This document shows positions 57,791 through 64,000 of a stretch of DNA of 64,000 nt, piece by piece. Location of the stretch: positions 1 to 64,000 of the forward strand of contig CAYFYJ010000022.1 in NCBI GenBank assembly GCA_964347415.1, read 5' to 3'. Source of the DNA: CAYFYJ01 sp964347415. GTDB taxonomy: Archaea; Aenigmatarchaeota; Aenigmatarchaeia; CG10238-14. Each line of letters begins with the position of its first letter. The first letter of the stretch is position 1. The translations under genes and the position numbers were made by a program. The notes below the pieces were generated by a model, which was not told the DNA's origin, searched no databases, and saw only the letters and a list, made by a program, of their open reading frames with translations.

Positions 57791-59017
57791 CTAGAAAGGA
57801 AACTTAAACTTCTTCTTCTTCTTCCTTGCCAAGGACTTAATTCTTCTGATGTTTTGTTTTATGACTTCATTAGCTTTTTCAACATCTTTTTTATTGTTTC
57901 CCACACCAGATGTGTTGCCCACACCAACAACGATTATCTTTCCTCTCTCTTTGGTCCTGTCTATAGAAGCATCCAAAGCCTGTGTTACTATAGGGACAGA
58001 ATCCAATATCTCTTTTTTCATCGGTGTTATTGCTTCTTCTTGACTCATCTTGATTATGATTGAATCTAGTGGGAGGTTCTTTTTTACGGCTATATTTTCT
58101 ATGTACGTCTTTTCTACACCTATGCCGCCAATCGCCACTCCAACGCCTTCGGCTATCGTTCCGGTTTTTTCTCCCTCTAATTTTAAAGCAGCATCGATGG
58201 TTATGATTTTAGCAATATTACCCTTCCTTACTATTCTTTCAACAACCCTACCAGGATTACCAACCCTACCCCCTGGCCCCTTGGCTTTAACTATTATGAT
58301 GTCACGTTTCTTGTATTTTTTCCTGCATACAACAGTCTCATCATCTGCTTCGATTGTTTTCGAATCGCCTATGAGAGCTGCAGCAGTATAAGCTCCAATA
58401 GTATCTCCTACAGGCCAACCATTTGCTAAGGCCTCTGTCCCGTGCAATAGAGCTCTAGCCAACCTTTCGATTAAAGGAAGTTGCATTTGTAGTATCATGG
58501 CTAAGTTGATGCTCTTGGTCTTTTTGATCAATTCCACAAAATGTCGGACAAGCTTTGACAGCATGTAAAGACTTATGGCCCCAGACAAACCCATCATCGT
58601 GTTTGCCTGTTCTTCAGAGCTAAGTTTCGGAGCTACTTGATTCACAAAATACTTGAATCTATCCTTTTCCAAATCAACTAGATGTTCTAATTTTTTAACA
58701 ACCCCGTAAGGGTCTAGGCTAACAGGAGAAATCACGAAGAATTCCAAAAACCTATTTACACTTCTCTTTAGTTTTGAGTCTGGTTTTTTACTGATTTTTT
58801 TCAGGACAGTTTTTTTCCCCTTGTCGGACATATTCTCGAGCAATTGAGCGCTCTTCTCTAATTTGAAGAGAATCTGTGTGACCATTATCCTCGAGTAGAA
58901 AAATATAAACACTAGAAAGAGGATCAAACTGATCAATTGACCCCATATGCCTTCTCCGAGTTGTGCCAATGTGATATCAAAACTACTCAAACCAACACCT
59001 ATGCTTAAATTTATCAC
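57791..59017 (-). CDS. DUF1512 family archaeal membrane-associated protein
   Basis: 408 residues. One N-terminal membrane helix (LISLILFLVFIFFYSRIMV), then a large cytoplasmic domain with NGWPVGDTIGAYTAAALIG, KAKGPGGRVGNPGRVVE and GEKTGTIAEGVGVAIGGIGV, characteristic of DUF1512. The Gly-rich GPGGRVGNPG suggests nucleotide or phosphate binding. Basic tail KKKKKFKF. Function not established. Upstream of a thymidylate kinase-like gene and divergent from the next gene with only 29 bases between starts. Confidence 0.85.
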   Translation of the reverse strand: MINLSIGVGLSSFDITLAQLGEGIWGQLISLILFLVFIFFYSRIMVTQILFKLEKSAQLLENMSDKGKKTVLKKISKKPDSKLKRSVNRFLEFFVISPVSLDPYGVVKKLEHLVDLEKDRFKYFVNQVAPKLSSEEQANTMMGLSGAISLYMLSKLVRHFVELIKKTKSINLAMILQMQLPLIERLARALLHGTEALANGWPVGDTIGAYTAAALIGDSKTIEADDETVVCRKKYKKRDIIIVKAKGPGGRVGNPGRVVERIVRKGNIAKIITIDAALKLEGEKTGTIAEGVGVAIGGIGVEKTYIENIAVKKNLPLDSIIIKMSQEEAITPMKKEILDSVPIVTQALDASIDRTKERGKIIVVGVGNTSGVGNNKKDVEKANEVIKQNIRRIKSLARKKKKKFKFPF

Positions 59018-59046
59018 TGTATTATTATAAATATAGAGTGAATACC

Positions 59047-59742
59047 ATGCGTCTCAAATTATTGCTGGGTTTATTCATCATAATTGTAATATTAGGTTTA
59101 TTAATCTATTCCCCACAGGGTAGAGATTTCAGGATAAAGTATCTTGATCCTTACATGGGACCTGTTACTGGTTTCTTCAAGGGTATAACTGGTCGGCTCG
59201 TCAAACAGCAACCAGTTAACAGAACTCTTGATATTACACTTGAAACTGATTTTAATGCCCTATCAGGTCAAAACTTTGATGTCCAGAATTTTAACCTTGA
59301 CGTAGAATTAGATTACGATTCTGCCACCATTTCTGATCTAGTCCTGAAAGACAGTAAAACTGCTAGTTTCAAAGCTACTGGCATGTCAGGAACCATTCAG
59401 ATGTTAGGAGACAATAAAATGAATATTGTTGGTGATGCACCATCAGTAGAAATCGGGGGCATTGGCTTCTCTCCTAAACCAAATAAAGAAAAAATCGCTT
59501 TTTCCTTAGTAGGCACACCTATTAGCTTTTCTCTGGGTAACATAGGCAAAGATCAGATTGAAATATCTGGTGCTGATGGAACAGTAACAGTTAAAGATTT
59601 GGGTCCCCTCCCCTTAGAGGGTGACAAATTAACCATGCAAAAATTTCAAGGAACAATTAGTTTAAGTGATGATATTCTTAAGATGACAGGAAAAGTTGAA
59701 AGAGCTAATTTGAAAGGAATAGACTTGAGTTTAGAGATTTAA
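59047..59742 (+). CDS. Membrane-anchored beta-rich hypothetical protein
   Basis: About 231 residues. MRLKLLLGLFIIIVILGLLIY anchor, then a beta-strand repeat-like region (DFNALSGQNFDVQNFNLDVELDYDSATISDLVL ...) of alternating hydrophobic residues, reminiscent of AsmA- or LEA14-type folds but without firm identity. A TTATAAATA box 20 to 25 bp upstream favours ATG 59047 over GTG 59038. Confidence 0.55.
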   Translation: MRLKLLLGLFIIIVILGLLIYSPQGRDFRIKYLDPYMGPVTGFFKGITGRLVKQQPVNRTLDITLETDFNALSGQNFDVQNFNLDVELDYDSATISDLVLKDSKTASFKATGMSGTIQMLGDNKMNIVGDAPSVEIGGIGFSPKPNKEKIAFSLVGTPISFSLGNIGKDQIEISGADGTVTVKDLGPLPLEGDKLTMQKFQGTISLSDDILKMTGKVERANLKGIDLSLEI

Positions 59743-60872
59743 AGGAGCCTCATTTCTTCATTAACATCTCTTACTACATCACCAACACGTCTCAGGTATT
59801 CTAGGTCGGATTTATATGAAAATTTAGGTAAACCACATTCAGGGCTAGCGTCTACCACTCGTTCCCAACCAACGTTTTCCCCTATTCCAAGTAATCTTTT
59901 TTTCATTACATCCTCAAGTTCAAGAAATACGACAGGGTTAATTTCACCAGATTTTATTTTTTTCCATTCCCCAGCCATTAATTGACCCAAATATTTAGGT
60001 ACTGTTTCACCTTTTCGTTGAAGTTCTGTTCTTATTCTTTGATCTATCAGAGTATTTGGATCAGTCTTGCAAATGCTTGCAAAGATTTTTTTATCTGTAT
60101 CTTTTAGAAGTCCTTTTGTTTCTGGTGATGTGTAAAGATGGTCATCTACATGTGCTTGGACAACTTCTAACGAATCTACATCCCAAAATAATTTATCGGT
60201 TGTACTATGTAGATGCATAGACGTCGTAGCACCTTTTGACTTGGCCACGTCACATATAATTTCCCAGGATTTTCGTAATTCTTCTCTTTTAGGGGCATTT
60301 AAAATATCAATATTAAGATCATCAGATACACCTAACAAAGGATCATCTACACTAACACGTGCAGGACGCATATATTTGTTGCTGAATGAAGTTTCTTCTA
60401 AGATTTTTGCGAGTATGTAACCTAATTCCTCAAAATTTACTGAACTTCTATTAGCAAAGGCCCAAGATAAACAATGAGGATCTGTAAGACAAATACTGTA
60501 TTCAACTGGTCTTCTACCAACCTTTTCGGCGATAAACGCTGAATTCTTCTCTAAGACGTGAACTTCAGGTATATAACAATTCAATTGTTTTAGATTTAAT
60601 CGGCCAACAACTTCATAACCACCTTTGGACTTCTCAATACCATCGATGAGTTGAAGGAACATTTCATTCATACCCAGTTTTTCATTAGCAATTTGAGGAT
60701 AAGTGGGTTCATCGATTCTCTTGGCTTTATCTATAAACATTTTTACTATAATTGATCCAACATACTCCAAAGCATCTCTATCACCAGAATACAATAATTT
60801 AGTTCTAGCATCAACATATTGGTCAGAATTTCCTTCGAAACTAATACTTCCAATATCGGTTGATTTAATCAT
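59739..60872 (-). CDS. MetE C-terminal-like (cobalamin-independent methionine synthase family) protein
   Basis: 377 residues. TIM-barrel of the UROD/MetE superfamily: STDIGSISFEGN start, EPTYPQIANEKLGMNEMF, and DASPECGLPKFSYKSDLEYL at the end, matching the MetE zinc Cys (PxCGL). The usual zinc HxC pair reads HLH (SMHLHSTTD), so one thiol ligand is replaced by His. Could be a core-type archaeal methionine synthase or a related methyltransferase. Convergent overlap of 4 bases with the preceding gene. Confidence 0.75.
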   Translation of the reverse strand: MIKSTDIGSISFEGNSDQYVDARTKLLYSGDRDALEYVGSIIVKMFIDKAKRIDEPTYPQIANEKLGMNEMFLQLIDGIEKSKGGYEVVGRLNLKQLNCYIPEVHVLEKNSAFIAEKVGRRPVEYSICLTDPHCLSWAFANRSSVNFEELGYILAKILEETSFSNKYMRPARVSVDDPLLGVSDDLNIDILNAPKREELRKSWEIICDVAKSKGATTSMHLHSTTDKLFWDVDSLEVVQAHVDDHLYTSPETKGLLKDTDKKIFASICKTDPNTLIDQRIRTELQRKGETVPKYLGQLMAGEWKKIKSGEINPVVFLELEDVMKKRLLGIGENVGWERVVDASPECGLPKFSYKSDLEYLRRVGDVVRDVNEEMRLL

Positions 60873-61009
60873 AGAGATTATAGGTATGTTAAAATATTAA
60901 TAAAAAAGAAATTTTTAGAATTTTTCAACCAAAATTTTCATTTTGAATTGATTACTTATTTTTCGCTGTTTAGAAATACTTATTAGTTCTTATCCTAAAC
61001 AAAAGATTG

Positions 61010-61162
61010 GTGATTAAATTCGCAGAAATAGGTAAAACCTGCAAAAGATGTGGAACTTTCTTTCTTGGTAACAAATGCCCAAAATGTGGGAGTGAAACAT
61101 TACCTGTAACACCAAACTCAATGACCAAGCAAGAGAAAAACCCAAAAGGCGTTTATAGTTAA
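61010..61162 (+). CDS. Small zinc-ribbon protein (50 aa)
   Basis: MIKFAEIGKTCKRCGTFFLGNKCPKCGSETLPVTPN ... NPKGVYS. CxxC-x10-CxxC spacing and the CGxxxLxxxCPxCGxxT core resemble Nop10, but the C-terminal Nop10 FSPxDxYxxYR segment is absent, so I do not assign it. GTG 61010 (or TTG 61007) start. AT-rich upstream; nothing else is seen in 60873-61009. Confidence 0.6.
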   Translation: MIKFAEIGKTCKRCGTFFLGNKCPKCGSETLPVTPNSMTKQEKNPKGVYS

Positions 61163-61259
61163 AGCGTTATCCATAAATAACTAGAAAAATTCTAATTATA
61201 CTTATAAAATTCGGGAAGAGGCGGTAAAATTCAAAGAAAAAATAATTGTAACTTCGGCC

Positions 61260-62891
61260 TTGCCTTATGCAAATGGTGAGATTCATCTAGGTCACATTAC
61301 ATCGACTTATTTGCCTGCGGATATTTTCACAAGATTTCAGAGACTGAAAGGAAACGATGCAATTCATGTTTGCGCGAGTGATGACTTTGGTACACCCATT
61401 CTGGTAGCAGCAGAAAAAGAAGGCAAAACCCCAAAAGAATTTGTTGATCATTGGCATAAAATCGATAAAAAAGATTTTGCTGATTTAGGAATATCGTTCG
61501 ATATTTTTGATCATACGAGTTCAGAAGAAAACCTTCAAATGACACAATACTTCTTTACCAAACTCAATGAGAAAGGATTCATATTCAAGAAAAACGTTGA
61601 GCAATATTTCTGCGATAAATGTAAGAAGTTTTTACCAGACAGATATGTCGTAGGAACTTGTCCTTTTTGCCAAACAGAGAACCAGTATTCAGACGGTTGT
61701 GAAAAATGTGGAAAAACATTTCAACCCGGAGAAATACTAAACCCCCATTGCGCAATCTGTGGATCAAGACCAATAACCAAACAGAGCGAACATTATTTTT
61801 TCAAACTTTCAGAATTTTCTGACGAATTGAAGAATTGGCTAACAGTTAACAAGAATCTGCAACCTGAAGTCAAGAACTATGTTTTGAATTGGACAAAAGA
61901 AGGGTTAAAAGATTGGGACATTACTCGTGATATTCCATGGGGCGTCCCGATTCCATTGGAGGAGGCGAAAGGCAAAGTTCTGTACGGTTGGTTTGACAAT
62001 CATCTTTGCTATATCTCAGCTGCATTGAAATATTTAACCGAACAAAAAAAAGATGGAAAAGCGTTCTGGAATTCATCCAAGGTATATCATTTCATCGGAA
62101 AGGATATAGTCTATCATCATTACCTGTTCCTACCATCTATGAGAATGGGTGTTGGTGAGTACAAGGTTCCAGATTTCATCCCGACCAGGGGTCATTTGTT
62201 GTTAGAAGGAAAGAAATTTTCTAAGAGTCGAGGATGGTACGTGAGTTTGAGAGATTCTCTCAATTCTTTTAACGCAGATTATCTCAGATACTACATTTCT
62301 ATCATAACTCCTTACCAACAGTCAGACGTTAATTTCGATTGGTTAGATTTTCAATCAAGGATAAACAATGAATTGGTTGCTAACATCGGCAATTTCGTTC
62401 ACAGGACTTTGAGTTTTATTCATTCCACATTCCATGGTGAAGTACCAAAACCAGCCGAAGATTATAATGACGAAGATGCAGCATTCCAGGAAAAAATCTG
62501 GAAATTAGAAGAAGAAGTCGGTCAACTAATGGAAGATTTACATTTAGATAGATCATTGAAAAAGATAAACGAGTTTTCTATCCATTGCAACCAATACTTC
62601 CAGAAGAATGAACCATGGTCTAATGAAAAAAGAGCAGCCAACTGTCTTTATCTATGCGTCAATGCCGTAAGATCTTTAGCTATATTATTAGAACCATTTT
62701 TGCCATTTTCTACAGAGGAATTATGGAAGTTATTGAATTACTCAGACTCTGTTCATGAGCAACAATGGAATTCTATATCAAAAATCCTGATAAAACCCGG
62801 TCACAGGATAAAGGAACCAAAAATTCTATTCAAGAAAATAGAAGATAAAGAAATTAAAATACAAAAGAGTAAATTGGAAGGAACGGGATAA
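61260..62891 (+). CDS. metG: Methionyl-tRNA synthetase (true start unclear)
   Basis: At least 543 residues. Class I synthetase: ALPYANGEIHLGHI, a zinc Cys domain (CDKCKKFLPDRYVVGTCPFCQ, CEKCGKTF, CAICGSRP), KFSKSRGWYVS (KMSKS variant KFSKS) and a helical anticodon domain. The first canonical start, TTG 61260, would cut the strand KEKIIVTSA that is coded in frame just upstream; no ATG, GTG or TTG exists between the stop at 61182 and 61260. A TATA-like box at about 61203 predicts transcription near 61230. The tRNA-binding domain is separate at 63624. Confidence 0.9.
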   Translation: MPYANGEIHLGHITSTYLPADIFTRFQRLKGNDAIHVCASDDFGTPILVAAEKEGKTPKEFVDHWHKIDKKDFADLGISFDIFDHTSSEENLQMTQYFFTKLNEKGFIFKKNVEQYFCDKCKKFLPDRYVVGTCPFCQTENQYSDGCEKCGKTFQPGEILNPHCAICGSRPITKQSEHYFFKLSEFSDELKNWLTVNKNLQPEVKNYVLNWTKEGLKDWDITRDIPWGVPIPLEEAKGKVLYGWFDNHLCYISAALKYLTEQKKDGKAFWNSSKVYHFIGKDIVYHHYLFLPSMRMGVGEYKVPDFIPTRGHLLLEGKKFSKSRGWYVSLRDSLNSFNADYLRYYISIITPYQQSDVNFDWLDFQSRINNELVANIGNFVHRTLSFIHSTFHGEVPKPAEDYNDEDAAFQEKIWKLEEEVGQLMEDLHLDRSLKKINEFSIHCNQYFQKNEPWSNEKRAANCLYLCVNAVRSLAILLEPFLPFSTEELWKLLNYSDSVHEQQWNSISKILIKPGHRIKEPKILFKKIEDKEIKIQKSKLEGTG

Positions 62892-62947
62892 TTCTTCATT
62901 TTCAAGTTTTTAAGCTAAAAATCCTAAATATATAAGAGATGATATAA

Positions 62948-63565
62948 ATGGATACAAAACTTGTAGTTGTTGCAATCATATTATTGATTGCTTTTATAGC
63001 GGTTTTGACAATATCAATACAGGGCAATGGTGGAGTTATCAACCTAGGAAAACCTAGCGGTTGTAACTACGATGGCTCTTGTCAAGGGTGGGAAGATCGA
63101 ACATGTTCTGATTGTGCAGGTGGAGTAACAACAACTACTCCGACAAATGGGGAAACAAAACCAGAATGTAACGACAAATACGATAACGATGGCGATGGTT
63201 GGATTGACATGGATGACTCAGGTTGCTTTAAAAGACAGGACAATGACGAAACTGACTGTGGAGATGGAGTTTGCGAAGGCCCAGAATCATGTGAATTTTG
63301 TCCAGAAGATTGTGGGCAATGCCCAACTACAACAACAATCCCATGGACTTGTACTGATACAGACGGTGGACAGGTTTATACAGTAAAAGGAACAGTTTCA
63401 GGGCAAACTACAGAGCCTTTCAGTTACACAGATTATTGTGGAACTGGTAATGCCACTTTATTCGAGCATTACTGCCGTCAAACTGGCGATCCTGCTCCAA
63501 TGAGTGAATATATTAGTTGTACATTGCTCGGTTACACTAGTTGTACAAATGGGGCTTGTGTATAA
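62948..63565 (+). CDS. Membrane-anchored Cys-rich surface protein with Thr linkers
   Basis: 205 residues. A short leader and hydrophobic helix (KLVVVAIILLIAFIAVLTISIQG) anchor a Cys-rich exterior: CNYDGSCQGWEDRTCSDC, Thr linker, DKYDNDGDGWIDMDDSGC (Ca-binding-like), CGDGVCEGPESCEFCPEDCGQC, second Thr linker, and a C-terminal Cys domain. The Asp-rich and CGDGVCE repeats recall the MopE-like protein at 44949. Inserted between metG and its beta subunit; function unknown. Confidence 0.65.
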   Translation: MDTKLVVVAIILLIAFIAVLTISIQGNGGVINLGKPSGCNYDGSCQGWEDRTCSDCAGGVTTTTPTNGETKPECNDKYDNDGDGWIDMDDSGCFKRQDNDETDCGDGVCEGPESCEFCPEDCGQCPTTTTIPWTCTDTDGGQVYTVKGTVSGQTTEPFSYTDYCGTGNATLFEHYCRQTGDPAPMSEYISCTLLGYTSCTNGACV

Positions 63566-63566
63566 C

Positions 63567-63580
63567 TTTTTTCTTTTTTT
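63567..63580 (+). terminator. T-tract terminator
   Basis: T6-C-T7 right after the surface-protein stop, typical of archaeal 3' ends; separates it from the downstream leaderless gene. Confidence 0.55.
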
Positions 63581-63623
63581 AAGCCTAAGAAATTTTTATA
63601 GTTAAATTTCTATAGTGAGTTGT

Positions 63624-63944
63624 ATGATATCTTTCAAAGAATTCAAAAAAATGGAAATGAGAGTCGGAACTATAACCAAGGCCGAAGAGGTACCAAACTC
63701 AAAAAATCTTATAAAACTCAAAGTTGACATCGGCGGACAAGAAAAACAAGCGGTTGCAGGCATTAAGACTCATTATCAATCAAGTGAATTAGAAGGAAAA
63801 CAGTTCGTTTTTATGACGAACCTGGAGCCAGCAAAACTCATGGGAGAACTATCAGAGATAATGATATTGGCTGCTGTGGAAGGTGACAAAGTAGTCCTGA
63901 TCAAGCCCGAGAAAGAAATAAGCAATGGAGCAATTATCGAGTAA
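63624..63944 (+). CDS. metG2: MetRS beta subunit (tRNA-binding domain protein)
   Basis: About 106 residues. ISFKEFKKMEMRVGTITKAEEVPNSKNLIKLKVDIG ... QAVAGIKTHYQSSELEGKQFVFMTNLEPAKLMGELSEIMILAA is the EMAP-II/CsaA-type OB fold that acts in trans with MetRS in archaea. ATG 63624 is chosen, with a TTTTTATAG box 25 bp upstream (leaderless). The remaining 56 bases of the window show only AT-rich sequence and a possible gene start. Confidence 0.9.
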   Translation: MISFKEFKKMEMRVGTITKAEEVPNSKNLIKLKVDIGGQEKQAVAGIKTHYQSSELEGKQFVFMTNLEPAKLMGELSEIMILAAVEGDKVVLIKPEKEISNGAIIE

Positions 63945-64000
63945 TCATTTAACTTTAATACTTTCTTTTGATAAATATTTGTCAGAGAACATGAAAACAG

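Noticed and set aside
61010..61162. Nop10
   Set aside because: The zinc-ribbon spacing fits, but the conserved C-terminal Nop10 segment is missing and the ending is different.
1..64000. CRISPR arrays, insertion sequences, prophage or integrase genes
   Set aside because: No regularly spaced repeats, transposase or integrase motifs were found; the direct repeats seen are either within a repeat protein or the single pair around the primase.

Overview
The window is archaeal. It encodes a histone, TFB, replication factor C large and small subunits, a GINS subunit, a eukaryote-type primase, aIF2-alpha, aIF5A, RtcB ligase with archease, Sec61-beta, archaeal/eukaryotic-type ribosomal proteins (uS2, eS17, eS27, eL42, eL10-type, probable eS26), an archaeal RNase P RNA, intron-bearing tRNAs, a methanogen-type S-layer protein and class III prepilins. 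The DNA is AT-rich, genes are tightly packed with many 4-bp overlaps, and starts are a mix of leaderless (TATA-like box about 25 bp before the start codon) and Shine-Dalgarno led (GGTGAT, GGAGG, GGGGGTG). The single-chain primase (PriS catalytic part plus PriL-like C-terminus), compact genes and many tiny zinc-ribbon proteins suggest a DPANN-type archaeon. The exact phylum is not resolved; an Aenigmarchaeota-like lineage is only a guess.

Layout. 0-7.6 kb: DUF424, clamp loader, adenylate kinase-like, TFB, histone-aIF5A and PRC-barrel/PqqD-like genes. 7.6-9.5 kb: tRNAs Ser, Val, Glu and Leu, AMMECR1 and small zinc proteins. 9.5-18.6 kb: a type IV pilus/Tad-like surface apparatus, with seven prepilin-like or membrane-anchored proteins (two sharing a Cys-rich tail), two GspF/TadC-type membrane platform proteins and a VirB11/FlaI-type ATPase. 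18.7-24.7 kb: an RNA-processing and translation block with rtcB/archease, RNase P RNA, uS2, PAC2, aIF2-alpha and tRNAs Leu, Gly and Thr. 24.7-34.6 kb: AmrS radical SAM enzyme, a membrane-tethered wHTH regulator, the S-layer gene and envelope glycosyltransferases. 34.6-42.9 kb: Pth2, DJ-1, tRNA-Gln, DedA, Lrp with operators, an Asn/AspRS-like enzyme facing an asparaginase-like protein, ADP-forming acyl-CoA synthetase beta and eS17. 43-50.4 kb: primase flanked by 46-bp direct repeats, secreted Cys-rich proteins, a pyrimidine-dimer glycosylase-like protein, TspO, PspC, GINS, eL42 and eS27. 50.4-60.9 kb: GlyRS, then a thymidine-nucleotide block (HD nucleotidase, dCMP deaminase, two thymidylate kinase-like proteins, dUTPase-like, tandem ThyX-like), DUF1512 and a MetE-like protein. 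61-64 kb: MetRS and a separate MetRS-beta tRNA-binding domain.

Three themes connect genes. (1) Introns in tRNA-Leu(CAA), tRNA-Thr(CGT) and tRNA-Gln(CTG) fit the co-located rtcB/archease pair. (2) Several genes converge on dTTP supply. (3) Pilus, S-layer, glycosyltransferase and Cys-rich proteins indicate an elaborate glycosylated, disulfide-rich surface. No CRISPR array, transposase or prophage was seen. The most distinctive observations are the two-intron tRNA-Leu, the hairpin leader of rtcB, the 46-bp repeats flanking the primase, the missing start codon of metG, the P-loop lysine losses in both thymidylate kinase paralogs, and the shared Cys-rich C-terminal module of the pilin-like proteins.
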